Shown here: positions 18,512 to 27,789 of the stretch, piece after piece
Position numbering within the stretch: position 1 is the first letter of the stretch
How the letters are laid out: every line of letters begins with the position of its first letter
NCBI GenBank assembly: GCA_029624815.1
Contig: JARSSH010000029.1
Location: 39,510 to 103,509, forward strand
Reading direction: 5' to 3'
From: Candidatus Competibacter sp.
GTDB taxonomy: Bacteria; Pseudomonadota; Gammaproteobacteria; Competibacterales; Competibacteraceae
Length of the DNA stretch: 64,000 bases
Notes under the pieces: generated by a model
What the model saw: only the letters and a program-made list of their open reading frames with translations
What the model was told of the DNA's origin: nothing
Databases searched by the model: none
Made by a program: the position numbers and the translations under genes

Positions 18512-18690
18512 CTTTTGCAAAGATTGCCGCGCCAGCGCGGATCGTCATCCGCGCCTGTCTGCCAAACCGGAACGGTCATTCCAGCCGGCGCCACTGAGGC
18601 ATTGCCCGATGGCCTTCGGTCAAGGAGGCTTGTCTGGGGGTCTACCAGTCCGAAAAACAGGCATGGACCCTCTCGCCCTTCAACCACCGC

Positions 18691-20055
18691 TCAGCTCGAC
18701 GCCGAGTCTTTTTCGAGATCGCGCTCCAGCAGCGCCTCGTAGATCGGTACGTCCGGCCACCATTCGGCGATGACATAGGCCGAGAAGCAGGCGGTGAACA
18801 GTGGCAGGATCAGGGAATAGTTACCGGTCATTTCGACGATCAGCACGATGCCGGTGAGCGGCGCGCGGACGATGGCGGTGAAATAGGCGGCCATGCCGGC
18901 GACCGCGACCGTCAGCGGTTCCGGCGCGACCAGCGGGAACCACTCGCGCCCCAGTTCGCCGATCCCCAAGCCCAGCAGCGCGCCCAGCACCAACAGCGGC
19001 GCGAAGATGCCGCCGGCCGCGCCGGTGCCGTAGCTGCCCATCGTCAGCAGGAAGCGCAAGCCGAACAGCAGGGCCACCGTCCAGAGATCGATGTATTCGC
19101 GCCCGCTCAAAATCCGTTCCACCAGTGGCTGGCCTCCCCCGCAGATCTCCGGCATCCACCAGCCGGTCAGGCCGATGATCACCCCCCAGGAGATCCATTT
19201 GCCTGCCAGCAGCCTTGGGCTTCGGACATCGGTCAAGCGCTGCGTGGCCATCAGCGTCCGGTTGAACAGGACGCCGAGGACGCCGGCCAAGATACCTAGG
19301 GCCAGGAACAGCGGCAGGCTGGCCAGATCGGGAATGGCGGTGACCGTGACGTGGAATATCGGATGCTGGCCCATGAGCCCGCGCGACAGCACGTCGGCGG
19401 TCATGGAGGCGATGAGCGCGGCGAAAAACACCAGCGAGGTGAAGTTTCCTTGCAATTCCTCCAGAACGAAGACCACGCCCGCCAGTGGCGCGTTGAAGAT
19501 GGCCGATAGCCCGGCGCCGGCGCCGGCGGCGATCAGCGAGCGCTGTTCCAGGGTGTCGCTGTGGGAGCGGCTGCCCAGCATCTGCCCCAGCGCGCCGCCC
19601 ATTTGCACGGTGGGGCCTTCTCGTCCCAGGGTGAGGCCGCCGGTGACGCCGATCACGCCCCCGACGAATTTTACCCACAGCACCCGGTGCCAGACCATCG
19701 AGCGATACCCGAGTAAAACGCCCTTGAGGTGGGGAATGCCGCTGCCGGCGGCGGCCGGAGCAAAAGTTCGGACCAGCCAAACCGCCAAGCTGACGGTGAC
19801 GACCGAAAACGCAACGGACAGGGCCGCTCCCCATCGATCGAAGCGACTGGCAAAGTCGAGGAGGGCCAGCCGCAGCGCGTCGCCGGCATCCATGGCTTTC
19901 GCGAAGGCCACCGCCATCAGGCCCGAAAGCACGCCGAGCAAGAGGGCGCGCGGCAACAGGCGCAGCCGTTGGCGGTTCAGTTTCTCCATGCGCCGCTTGG
20001 CACGGAGCAGATTGCCGCCGGGCTGGGAAAAATTTTGATCGGTTCGGGCTGTCAT
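18691..20055 (-). CDS. clcA: ClC-family chloride channel / H+-Cl- exchanger
   Basis: 454-residue polytopic membrane protein with all ClC selectivity motifs: GSGIPHLKG, GREGPTVQMGG (containing the gating glutamate) and GTGAAGGIFAPLLVLG. The gating glutamate indicates a voltage-gated or proton-coupled protein. In bacteria such proteins support acid resistance and anion balance. It lies alone, 81 nt upstream of nudJ on the same strand order. Confidence 0.92.
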   Translation of the reverse strand: MTARTDQNFSQPGGNLLRAKRRMEKLNRQRLRLLPRALLLGVLSGLMAVAFAKAMDAGDALRLALLDFASRFDRWGAALSVAFSVVTVSLAVWLVRTFAPAAAGSGIPHLKGVLLGYRSMVWHRVLWVKFVGGVIGVTGGLTLGREGPTVQMGGALGQMLGSRSHSDTLEQRSLIAAGAGAGLSAIFNAPLAGVVFVLEELQGNFTSLVFFAALIASMTADVLSRGLMGQHPIFHVTVTAIPDLASLPLFLALGILAGVLGVLFNRTLMATQRLTDVRSPRLLAGKWISWGVIIGLTGWWMPEICGGGQPLVERILSGREYIDLWTVALLFGLRFLLTMGSYGTGAAGGIFAPLLVLGALLGLGIGELGREWFPLVAPEPLTVAVAGMAAYFTAIVRAPLTGIVLIVEMTGNYSLILPLFTACFSAYVIAEWWPDVPIYEALLERDLEKDSASS

Positions 20056-20136
20056 CGTCTGAGGGAAGCGAGGCGCTAGCGGGTCGACGGGAGTCCGCCA
20101 GATGTTGAATCGGTGCCGTAACGACGGTTGGGTGTT

Positions 20137-20586
20137 TCAGAGATAGCCGAATAAATCCAGCGGATAGCGTCTGCCGGCCAGATAATCGTCGATGCAGCGC
20201 AGCACCATCGGACTGCGCAACTTTGGCCCCAGCGCCGCGATTTCATCGCGGTTCAGCCAAAGCGCTCGCTGGATGCCATGATCCAGCGGCTGGTCGGGAT
20301 GGTGGTGCAGGGCGGCGCCGGCAAAACAGGTGCGGACGAAGGTATGACCCTTGGGGTAGGTCCAGTAATACAGTCCGACGATAGCCTCGACCCGAACTTC
20401 CCAGGCGGTTTCCTCCAGGGTTTCCCGGATGGCCGCCGCCGCCAGCGTTTCGTGCTCGTCCAGATGGCCGGCGGGTTGGTTGTAAACCAGTTCCTCGCCG
20501 TCGGCGTATTCCTCCACCAGCAGAAAGCGTCCGTCGCGCTCGATGACGGTGGCCACGGTCAGATGTGGGGTCCATTCCAGATTCAT
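20137..20586 (-). CDS. nudJ: Nudix hydrolase, NudJ-like
   Basis: 149 residues with a Nudix box GHLDEHETLAAAAIRETLEE followed by TAWEV. The box matches G-x5-E-x7-REUxEE, but the usual Gly after EEx is Ala. Metal-binding REUxEE is intact, so it should be active. Closest in pattern to NudJ, which hydrolyses HMP-PP (a thiamine precursor) and nucleoside di/triphosphates. In enterics nudJ precedes mnmA; here it is elsewhere, 12 nt after the DUF3365 gene, so the two probably share a transcript. Confidence 0.82.
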   Translation of the reverse strand: MNLEWTPHLTVATVIERDGRFLLVEEYADGEELVYNQPAGHLDEHETLAAAAIRETLEETAWEVRVEAIVGLYYWTYPKGHTFVRTCFAGAALHHHPDQPLDHGIQRALWLNRDEIAALGPKLRSPMVLRCIDDYLAGRRYPLDLFGYL

Positions 20587-20598
20587 GTGGTCTCTCCT

Positions 20599-21195
20599 CT
20601 ACGGCAGCGGCTTGGCGATGGTGAACGCCCCGCGCAAGTCGCCCTCCTTGAAACCGCGGGCGGTGTCGTTCGGGTACAGCGTTTTCAGCTTGGCGTCCAC
20701 CTCGGGATCGAGTTTGTCGCCATGACAGGCCAGGCATAGCGAGGCGGTGGGTATCGCCTTCATGTAACGGAAGGTTTTCTGGCCCTGGTCGTCCTCGATG
20801 ACCGCGAAGAACTCCAGTTTGCCGGCCGGCTCGCCTTGAGCCTTGCGAGCCTCGAACTGCTTGAGCACGGCCAGCTCCCAGTTGTCGGGGGCGTTGCCGG
20901 GATTACGGATCTTGAGGCTGGTCCGACCGACGATCATATCCAGTTTCGCGCCAAGATCGGCGGCGATTTTCCCCGCCTGGTCGTGGCAGATTGCGACGCC
21001 ATTGGCCGGGCCGCCGGTCTTGATGGCTTGTTGCAGCGCTTCCTTCAGAGCGCCGCCGAACTGCTGCGCGGCGGTGCGGCTGACTTCCACCTCGGCGCCG
21101 ACATCCGGTTGCTCGTCGACCGCGGGCTGCGGTCGAGCGAAGACAACGCCGGCCGCCAACATTGCGCCAAGAACCAGAGTGGACGAGTAGCGCAT
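20599..21195 (-). CDS. DUF3365 (Tll0287-like) haem-binding periplasmic protein
   Basis: 198 residues with a signal peptide (YSSTLVLGAMLAAGVVFA). The DUF3365 fold is marked by GVAICHDQAGKIAADL, VGRTSLKIRNPGNAPDNWE and a haem c motif, SLCLACHGD, near residue 155. The domain occurs as a periplasmic haem sensor in kinases and cyclases and, as here, as a free protein of unknown role, perhaps redox sensing. GAGGAAA lies in front of ATG 21195. Confidence 0.82.
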   Translation of the reverse strand: MRYSSTLVLGAMLAAGVVFARPQPAVDEQPDVGAEVEVSRTAAQQFGGALKEALQQAIKTGGPANGVAICHDQAGKIAADLGAKLDMIVGRTSLKIRNPGNAPDNWELAVLKQFEARKAQGEPAGKLEFFAVIEDDQGQKTFRYMKAIPTASLCLACHGDKLDPEVDAKLKTLYPNDTARGFKEGDLRGAFTIAKPLP

Positions 21196-21330
21196 GCGGG
21201 TTTCCTCATTTCGGTCAATACTTAACGATCAGTATAAAGCGAAACGCCCCGTTCTGGCGGACTTTTCCAGGTTTCGCCGTTCTAAAACGCCAGATGCGGA
21301 TTGCCGATAAACCAGCAAGCGAGGTGCATG

Positions 21331-21678
21331 ATGGATCTGTCCCAGAAGACCTGCACACCCTGTCAAGGTGGAGTTTCCCCTCTTACGCACGGCGAAGCCG
21401 AGACGCTATTGCCGCAAGCGTCCGGCTGGCGGCTGTTGGACGATGGCGCCCGGTTGGAGCGGCGCTTCGAATTCAAGACCTTTGCCGCCGCTCTGGCTTT
21501 TGTCAACCGGGTCGGCGATTTGGCCGAGAGCGAGGGGCATCATCCGGACATCGGTTTCGGCTGGGGATACGCCAGCGTGCTGTTTTACACCCACAAGATC
21601 GGCGGCTTGCACGAAAACGACTTCATCATGGCCGCCAAGGTCAACGAGTTGTACACGGATGAGTACTCGGCGGCTTGA
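21331..21678 (+). CDS. phhB: 4a-hydroxytetrahydrobiopterin dehydratase (PhhB/PCD)
   Basis: 115 residues from ATG 21331 (MDLSQKTCTPC), chosen because GAGG lies 6 nt upstream; ATG 21328 is also possible. The catalytic motif EGHHPDIGFGW is present. It recycles pterin-4a-carbinolamine formed by phenylalanine hydroxylase, but no phhA is adjacent, so it may serve another pterin or molybdopterin reaction. It converges with glk, 5 nt apart. Confidence 0.92.
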   Translation: MDLSQKTCTPCQGGVSPLTHGEAETLLPQASGWRLLDDGARLERRFEFKTFAAALAFVNRVGDLAESEGHHPDIGFGWGYASVLFYTHKIGGLHENDFIMAAKVNELYTDEYSAA

Positions 21679-21683
21679 AGCGC

Positions 21684-22643
21684 TCAGGTCAGGGCCGCCG
21701 CCACGCCGCGCAGGGCCGGATTGGCGGCGGTGATCACCCAGGTCGGGATGGCCGCCAGATACGCGCTGAACCGACCCTTGGCCTCAAAGCGGCTCCGAAA
21801 CATCGACCGGTCGAAGAAATCGCCCAGACGCGGCACGATGCCGCCGCCGATATACACCCCGCCCCGCGCGCCGAGCGTGATCGCCAGGTTGCCCGCCGCC
21901 GTGCCCAGCGCCCCGCAGAACAGATCCAGCACCTCTGTACTGTGCGGGCAGGTACCGGCCAAAGCACGCTCGGTGATGTCGGCGGGTGTCAGATTTTCCG
22001 CCGGCCAGCCTTCCAGTTCCGCCAGCGCGGTATAGAGATTCACCAACCCCGGCCCGGACAGCAGCCGTTCCGGCGAGACGTGGCCGAACCGTCGGTACAG
22101 AACTTGGCCGATGGCCCATTCCCGCTTGTCGGTTGGAGCGAAGGTGACGTGACCGCCTTCGGTCTGCAAAGGGAGCCAGCGATCACCGGACCATACCAGG
22201 CCCGACACACCCAGGCCGGTGCCGGCTCCGATCAAACCGATGGGGGCGCCGGCAATCGCCGCGCCACCACCGACCGCTCGGCGTTCTTCCGCGCCTAGTA
22301 GCGGCAACGACAGCGCAAAGGCGGTGAAGTCGTTCAGGATTAGCAATTGTTTCAATCCTAGCTCCCGCCGCGCGGTTTCCGTCGAGAACGACCAGTGACT
22401 ATTAGTGAATTGAATCCAGTCGCCGGTGATCGGCGTGGCGACCGCGATGGCCGCACGGGTCGGGCGCGGTCCTCCGGTCGCTTGCAGATACGCCGTGGCG
22501 GCGGCGGTCAGACCGGTAAAGTCGGCGCAAGCCAAGATTTGCTCGGCGTAAATCCGCCGATGAGCGTCGACCCGAGCAAAACGGGCGTTGGTCCCGCCGA
22601 TATCGGCGATCAGGTCATGGGGTCCAGTCGGAGATTCTTGCAT
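21684..22643 (-). CDS. glk: glucokinase, Glk family
   Basis: 319 residues with the N-terminal phosphate-binding motif ADIGGTNARFA, the catalytic region LLILNDFTAFALSLPLLG (Asp base) and the ATP-binding LIGAGTGLGVSGL. It phosphorylates free glucose to glucose-6-phosphate, feeding glycolysis or glycogen, and belongs to the E. coli Glk family rather than the ROK family. Confidence 0.93.
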   Translation of the reverse strand: MQESPTGPHDLIADIGGTNARFARVDAHRRIYAEQILACADFTGLTAAATAYLQATGGPRPTRAAIAVATPITGDWIQFTNSHWSFSTETARRELGLKQLLILNDFTAFALSLPLLGAEERRAVGGGAAIAGAPIGLIGAGTGLGVSGLVWSGDRWLPLQTEGGHVTFAPTDKREWAIGQVLYRRFGHVSPERLLSGPGLVNLYTALAELEGWPAENLTPADITERALAGTCPHSTEVLDLFCGALGTAAGNLAITLGARGGVYIGGGIVPRLGDFFDRSMFRSRFEAKGRFSAYLAAIPTWVITAANPALRGVAAALT

Positions 22644-22774
22644 CGCGGTCGTTCCGGGCGGTCGGGGAGAGGAGCATCGAATATCGATAATCGCTAGATT
22701 CTAGCAAGCCGAGGGAACCCGCGTCGCCGCGGTGCTTTTCGTGAAGGACGAACCGCCGAGTCGTTGTAATCCGC

Positions 22775-22804
22775 TTGTAAAATGCTGCATAGCCACATTA
22801 GAAT
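22775..22804 (+). promoter_or_regulatory. candidate promoter of aceA
   Basis: TTGTAA (22775-22780) and TAGAAT (22799-22804) with an 18-bp spacer, in the 315-nt gap 22644-22958 between glk and aceA. The leader from here to the start is about 155 nt and AT-rich at first. I see no other gene in the gap. Confidence 0.4.
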
Positions 22805-22958
22805 AATTGAAATTACTTGTTGTGCGCTTGATTTCCCAATTCGAAAACCAAGCGAGATTGTGACGATCGCGCCGCGTCTTGCGGCAAGTCCGAGGCGTTT
22901 TTTGCGGCCGCTTCGCCCGACATCAAACCAAGCCCGTAACCCCAAAGAGGATCTGCAC

Positions 22959-24251
22959 ATGGCGTACCTCAGCGTTGAGCAACTAAAGAATGACTGGGCC
23001 GAAAATCCCCGCTGGAAGGGCATCACGCGCGGCTACACCGCCGAGGATGTCGTGCGGTTGCGCGGCAACGTACCGGTCGAGTACAGCCTGGCGCAACGGG
23101 GAGCCGAGCAACTGTGGCGCCTGATCAACAACGAACCCTACGTCAACTGTCTGGGCGCGCTGACCGGCGGGCAGGCGATGCAGCAGGCCAAGGCCGGCAT
23201 CAAGGCCATCTACCTGTCCGGCTGGCAGGTCGCCGCCGACAACAACACATATATGTCCATGTATCCCGACCAGTCGCTGTATCCGGTCAACTCGGTGCCG
23301 GCGGTGGTCGAGCGCATCAACAACTCTTTCAAGCGCGCCGATGAAATTCAATGCGCTCGGGGCATTCATCCGGGCCACAAGGATTTCGTGGACTACTTCC
23401 TGCCCATCGTCGGCGACGCCGAAGCCGGGTTTGGCGGCGTGCTGAACGCTCACGAGTTGATGAAATCGATGATTCGCGCCGGGGCGGGCGGCGTGCATTT
23501 CGAGGATCAACTGGCCTCGGTCAAGAAGTGCGGCCACATGGGCGGCAAGGTGCTGGTGCCGAGCCAGGAAGCGGTGCAGAAATTGATCGCCGCCCGGCTG
23601 GCGGCCGATGTGTACGGCGTGCCCACCATCATTCTGGCCCGCACCGACGCTGAAGCGGCCGATCTGTTGACCAGCGATTGCGACGAAAACGACAAGCCGT
23701 TCTGCACCGGCGAGCGCACCGTGGAAGGCTTCTACAAGACCCGCAAGGGCTTGGAACAGGCGATTTCCCGCGGTTTGGCCTACGCGCCCTACGCCGACAT
23801 GGTGTGGTGCGAGACCGGCACGCCGGATCTGAATTTCGCCAAGAAATTCGCCGAGGCGATCCGCGACCGCTTCCCCGGCAAGCTGCTGGCCTACAACTGC
23901 TCGCCTTCGTTCAACTGGAAGAAAAACCTGGACGACGCCACCATCGCCAAGTTCCAGCGCGAGCTGGGCGCGATGGGCTACAAGTATCAATTCATCACCC
24001 TGGCCGGCATTCACAACATGTGGTACCACATGTTCGATCTGGCGCAGGACTATGTGAAACGCGGCATGTCCGCCTACGTCGAGAAGGTGCAGGAACCCGA
24101 GTTCGCCGCCCGCGACCGTGGCTACACCTTCGTATCCCATCAGCAGGAGGTGGGCACCGGCTACTTCGACGACATGACCACCGTGATTCAGGGCGGCGTC
24201 TCCTCGGTGACCGCGCTGACCGGTTCCACCGAAGAAGAGCAATTCCACTGA
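22959..24251 (+). CDS. aceA: isocitrate lyase
   Basis: 430 residues from ATG 22959, with AAAGAGG upstream. Cleaves isocitrate to glyoxylate and succinate. The catalytic motif [16 protein letters not shown] lies near residue 190, and [20 protein letters not shown] and [11 protein letters not shown] match the short proteobacterial class. With aceB downstream it completes the glyoxylate shunt, needed for growth on acetate or fatty acids and for using PHA-derived acetyl-CoA. Confidence 0.97.
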   Translation: MAYLSVEQLKNDWAENPRWKGITRGYTAEDVVRLRGNVPVEYSLAQRGAEQLWRLINNEPYVNCLGALTGGQAMQQAKAGIKAIYLSGWQVAADNNTYMSMYPDQSLYPVNSVPAVVERINNSFKRADEIQCARGIHPGHKDFVDYFLPIVGDAEAGFGGVLNAHELMKSMIRAGAGGVHFEDQLASVKKCGHMGGKVLVPSQEAVQKLIAARLAADVYGVPTIILARTDAEAADLLTSDCDENDKPFCTGERTVEGFYKTRKGLEQAISRGLAYAPYADMVWCETGTPDLNFAKKFAEAIRDRFPGKLLAYNCSPSFNWKKNLDDATIAKFQRELGAMGYKYQFITLAGIHNMWYHMFDLAQDYVKRGMSAYVEKVQEPEFAARDRGYTFVSHQQEVGTGYFDDMTTVIQGGVSSVTALTGSTEEEQFH

Positions 24252-24308
24252 GCGGGTCCGGTTCCGCCAGTCGCCGGTGAGCGCTGACGGAACCCAGCGA
24301 TGGACGAC

Positions 24309-24337
24309 AACCCGGAGGCGAACCCTCCGGGTTTTTG
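24309..24337 (+). terminator. intrinsic terminator after aceA
   Basis: 10-bp perfect stem (aacccggagg / cctccgggtt), 5-nt loop, then a T-run. It separates aceA from aceB, so the second gene either depends on read-through or has its own promoter. Confidence 0.85.
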
Positions 24338-24405
24338 TCTTGGAAACCGCGATAAAATGATGCCCGCTCATTTTCATTTAACGAATGTCCTTCCCAGGAG
24401 TAGCC

Positions 24406-26004
24406 ATGAAGCTGAACCTGCCTGCTGGCGTACAAGTGAACGCCCCACTTCATCCCCGTTTCGACGAGGTTCTCACTCACGACGCCTTGGCGCTGGTGGC
24501 CAAGCTGCATCGCGCCTTTGAGTCGCGCCGCCAAGAGTTGTTGAAAGCCCGCGTCGAGCGCCAGGCGCGCATCGACGCCGGCGAGATGCCCGATTTCCTG
24601 CCGGAAACCCAGCACATCCGCGAGGGCGACTGGAAGGTCGCGCCGCTGCCGAAGGCGCTGGAGTGCCGCCGCACCGAAATCACCGGTCCGGTCGAGCGCA
24701 AGATGATCATCAACGCCTATAATTCCGGCGCCGATTCCTACATGACCGACTTCGAGGATTCCAACAGTCCCAACTGGTACAACCAGATTCAGGGTCAGGT
24801 GAATCTGGTCGATGCGATCCGCCGCAAACTCAGCTTCGTCAATGAAGCGGGCAAGGAATACAAGCTCAACGACCGGATCGCCACGCTGCAAATCCGGCCG
24901 CGTGGCTGGCACCTGGATGAGAAACATGTGACGGTCGATGGCCAGCGCGTTTCCGGCGGCATTTTCGATTTCGGCCTGGTGTTTTTCCACAATGCCAAGG
25001 AGCAGATCGCTCGCGGCGCCGGCCCGTTCTATTACCTGCCGAAGATGGAAAGCCACCTCGAAGCGCGGCTGTGGAACGACATCTTCGTGATGGCGCAAAA
25101 CGAGTTGGGCATTCCGCAGGGGACCATTAAGGCCACCGTATTGGTCGAAACCATTCTTGCCACCTTCGAGATGGAAGAGATCCTCTACGAACTGCGCGAG
25201 CATTCCGCCGGTCTGAACGCCGGGCGTTGGGATTACATTTTTTCCTGTATCAAAAAGTTCAAGAAAAACAAAAATTTTTGCCTGGCCAATCGCGGTGCGA
25301 TCACCATGGAAGTGCCGTTCATGCGCTCCTATGCCCTGCAATTAGTCAAGATCTGCCACAAGCGCGGTGCGCCGGCGATGGGCGGCATGTCGGCGCTGAT
25401 TCCGATCAAGGACGACCCCGTCGCCAACGAGAAAGCACTGGCCGGTATCCGCCACGACAAGACCCGCGACGCCAACGACGGTTTCGACGGCGGTTGGGTG
25501 GCGCATCCCGGTCTGGTGCCCATCGCCCACGAAGAATTCGTTAAGGTGCTGGGCGACCAGCCCAACCAGTGGGAAAAGCAGCGGGACGAGGTGTTCACGG
25601 CCAGGAATTTCCTGGACTTTCAACCCGAGCAGCCCATCACCGAAGCCGGTTTGCGCAACAACATCAACGTCGGCATTCACTACTTGGGCTCTTGGCTGGC
25701 CGGCAACGGTTGCGTGCCGATCCATAACTTGATGGAGGATGCCGCCACCGCCGAGATTTCCCGCTCGCAGGTGTGGCAGTGGGTGGTCAGCCCGAAGGGG
25801 ATTTTGGACGATGGCCGCAAGGTCACCGCCGACATGGTGCGCGCGCTGATCCCCGAGGAATTGGCTAAAGTGAAAACCACCGTCACCGCCCAGGGCGAGG
25901 ACACCGCGACCTACGATCAGGCGGCCGGCATCTTCGAGACGATGAGCCTGTCGCCGGATTATCCTGAGTTCCTGACCCTGCCGCTGTACGAGGCGATGGA
26001 TTGA
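24406..26004 (+). CDS. aceB: malate synthase A
   Basis: 532 residues from ATG 24406 with AGGAG at 24396. Condenses glyoxylate and acetyl-CoA to malate. Isoform A is shown by its length and by PRGWHLDEKHV, GPFYYLPKMESHLEARLW, TVLVETILATFEMEEILYEL and GRWDYIFSCIKKF. The C-terminal catalytic region has NCVPIHNLMEDAATAEISR-like sequence. It lies 154 nt after aceA with a terminator between. Confidence 0.97.
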   Translation: MKLNLPAGVQVNAPLHPRFDEVLTHDALALVAKLHRAFESRRQELLKARVERQARIDAGEMPDFLPETQHIREGDWKVAPLPKALECRRTEITGPVERKMIINAYNSGADSYMTDFEDSNSPNWYNQIQGQVNLVDAIRRKLSFVNEAGKEYKLNDRIATLQIRPRGWHLDEKHVTVDGQRVSGGIFDFGLVFFHNAKEQIARGAGPFYYLPKMESHLEARLWNDIFVMAQNELGIPQGTIKATVLVETILATFEMEEILYELREHSAGLNAGRWDYIFSCIKKFKKNKNFCLANRGAITMEVPFMRSYALQLVKICHKRGAPAMGGMSALIPIKDDPVANEKALAGIRHDKTRDANDGFDGGWVAHPGLVPIAHEEFVKVLGDQPNQWEKQRDEVFTARNFLDFQPEQPITEAGLRNNINVGIHYLGSWLAGNGCVPIHNLMEDAATAEISRSQVWQWVVSPKGILDDGRKVTADMVRALIPEELAKVKTTVTAQGEDTATYDQAAGIFETMSLSPDYPEFLTLPLYEAMD

Positions 26005-26032
26005 TCTGATTCGGTCGGTGTTTGGTATGAAG

Positions 26033-26063
26033 CGGTGTTCGGGAAACCGGACACCGTTTTTTG
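26033..26063 (+). terminator. intrinsic terminator after aceB
   Basis: 10-bp stem (cggtgttcgg / ccggacaccg, one G-U pair), GAAA tetraloop, then six T. It closes the aceB transcript just before the three-gene cluster. Confidence 0.88.
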
Positions 26064-26108
26064 CTGTTCAATACGCGGTCGATGATCGTGAGACCGCTTC
26101 GGTCGTCT

Positions 26109-26135
26109 GTTGAAATCCAGACTGTCAATCTATAC
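26109..26135 (+). promoter_or_regulatory. weak candidate promoter of the three-gene cluster
   Basis: TTGAAA (26109-26114) and TATACT (26130-26135) separated by only 15 bp, in an AT-rich stretch between the aceB terminator and the first cluster gene. The short spacer would make it weak or activator-dependent. Confidence 0.3.
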
Positions 26136-26170
26136 TGAAAAAAATCAAGTAACTCATTGCCTTAAAGGCT

Positions 26171-26989
26171 GTGCTTCATTTTATGCCGCTTTCCGCCTAC
26201 CAACGTGCTTTAGCTGACTTGACTGATCATGCCCGGCAAGCGGTGGAAGAGGTGTTCACCGCTGGGTTGACGGGTAGCACACATTGCCAAGTCAGTCGAA
26301 ATATCGCCGATGAAACGGCCCTTTCGACTGCTGATTTTACGAGTCTGTTGGAGGTGTTCGCCGCGCAACTTGCCAGTGGTGATTTGCCGCTCAGTGCTTG
26401 GCAGACGGCTTGTCGGGCGCATAAACGGAAAGGGCGTGTAATTCCTGCCGCGGATTGTCCGGCGACGCTCGGTCGGGCCAAGGGGCTGGATCATCATGCC
26501 GCTGCCATCGCAAGGGCTTCCCATGGCGATCTCACGAAGGAACAAGCCAAGAAGTTGCTCCTCAAATACTCGGGTTCGATCGATCCTGATGGGTTCGAAA
26601 CCTTTCTGCGGGAAGCTCTTTTGGGCGATTATTTGGTCTGGGCCACTTTTAACCCAGTCGATGCCAAGGCGAATCCGTTTGATCGGTTGCCCCGAACACA
26701 GCATGGCATTTGCACGGCGCTCGGTTTGGGGCCTTATACGTCGAGCAACACTTTGGTCATCCTCGCCTGGAATCATGCCGATTCCGGTTCGCCGCCGCTG
26801 CATCGTCCGACTGTGGCCGATGCTGAGGATTATCCATACTATCGACCGCGACCCGAGGCCGATGCCCCTTGGGGACTGACTGAACCGTTGTCCCCCAATC
26901 CCGATAAGCTTGAGCCCCAGCCCGAAGTCGTCATGCCTGAAACGACCAGTCGGGGATTGCGGCTGCCTTTCCACGTTATCCAAGCGTAG
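26171..26989 (+). CDS. unrecognised protein, gene 1 of the KGGVGR ATPase cluster
   Basis: 272 residues if started at GTG 26171; ATG 26183 (MPLSAYQRAL) is an equally good start since AAAGG lies too close to the first and too far from the second. I recognise no family. The N-terminal half is helical (ALADLTDHARQAVEEVFTAG, FTSLLEVFAAQLASGDLP). A middle segment has HGDLTKEQAKKLLLKYSG and FETFLREALLGDYLVWATF. The C-terminal third is Pro-rich with LVILAWNHADSGSPPLHRP and DAEDYPYYRPRPEADAPWG. No signal or membrane segment is visible. Eleven nt separate it from gene 2. Base composition is lower in GC than the flanks, suggesting transfer. Confidence 0.75.
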   Translation: MLHFMPLSAYQRALADLTDHARQAVEEVFTAGLTGSTHCQVSRNIADETALSTADFTSLLEVFAAQLASGDLPLSAWQTACRAHKRKGRVIPAADCPATLGRAKGLDHHAAAIARASHGDLTKEQAKKLLLKYSGSIDPDGFETFLREALLGDYLVWATFNPVDAKANPFDRLPRTQHGICTALGLGPYTSSNTLVILAWNHADSGSPPLHRPTVADAEDYPYYRPRPEADAPWGLTEPLSPNPDKLEPQPEVVMPETTSRGLRLPFHVIQA

Positions 26990-27000
26990 GCTCTATTGCG

Positions 27001-27786
27001 ATGAATGCACCGGTGTCTGTTGATGATCTGAATCATGAGAAGATCCGCCGTTGGCTTGAGCGGGCGCTACACGGCCAGGAACCGTTACCGCTGCTCACGA
27101 GGGATGAGTTTCCTCACTTGGGTATTCTACGGTTGGAAAAGACCCTGAAACCCGCGACCCGCGATTCTTTGAGAGAAGGGGCTCTGCAACTGGTTCGTCG
27201 ATTCTGTGCGGATGGACAGGGAGAAACCGCCTACTTGGAGGAACTGCTTGCGCTGGTTTCGGCCTTCAGAGATCCCGAAGCGGTACAAATGCTGGCTCGA
27301 CTGGCTGAGCATTTCCCTGATGTGAGCCAGATTTCCACTGAAATCCGGCTTGCAGTATTGGCGGCGCTGGTCGATATGTCACCGCCTCAGCCAGCGGAGT
27401 TTTGGGTGCGTATTTTCAGGCAGGATCCCGAACAATATGCGGGTTTAGTTCTGTCCGGCATACTCGCGATCAATCCCGCATGCGCCATTGAAGTATTGCC
27501 GAAAATGCCCGATACCGAGCGTGCCGGGCAGGCCGCCGCGCTCAAGCTCGATCTTGCTTGGGACGATCTCCCACCGAAGCAGCGCCACCGATTCGTCCAG
27601 GATGTTCAGGCCGTCTTGACACGGTGCGGTTCGCGCTTTGTGGATCCCGTGCGGGCATGGGCGAACTCCAAGATAGCGCCTCATGGTCCTGAGGCTAACC
27701 CAGGGCTTTGGGCTGCCTTGCGAAAATCCCTTGGCCCAGAAGTTGCCCCAAGAACCCATACTCCAAAGCTCTGCGAAGCTGCCTGA
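27001..27786 (+). CDS. unrecognised helical protein, gene 2 of the KGGVGR ATPase cluster
   Basis: 261 residues from ATG 27001. It appears almost entirely alpha-helical, with repeated amphipathic helices (ALQLVRRFCADGQGETAYLE, EEMLLALVSAF-like, AVQMLARLAEHFPDV, LAVLAALVDM) suggesting a HEAT-like or other helical-repeat scaffold, but no motif I can name. No signal peptide or transmembrane segment. It sits 11 nt after gene 1 and 3 nt before the ATPase gene, so the three are almost certainly one operon. A scaffold or adaptor role between gene 1 and the ATPase is inference. Confidence 0.75.
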   Translation: MNAPVSVDDLNHEKIRRWLERALHGQEPLPLLTRDEFPHLGILRLEKTLKPATRDSLREGALQLVRRFCADGQGETAYLEELLALVSAFRDPEAVQMLARLAEHFPDVSQISTEIRLAVLAALVDMSPPQPAEFWVRIFRQDPEQYAGLVLSGILAINPACAIEVLPKMPDTERAGQAAALKLDLAWDDLPPKQRHRFVQDVQAVLTRCGSRFVDPVRAWANSKIAPHGPEANPGLWAALRKSLGPEVAPRTHTPKLCEAA

Positions 27787-27789
27787 GAC

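Noticed and set aside
21025..21045. TTGCAGCGC inside the DUF3365 gene as a phasin-type operator.
   Set aside because: Lies inside coding sequence, lacks the GCAA arm and has no partner site.
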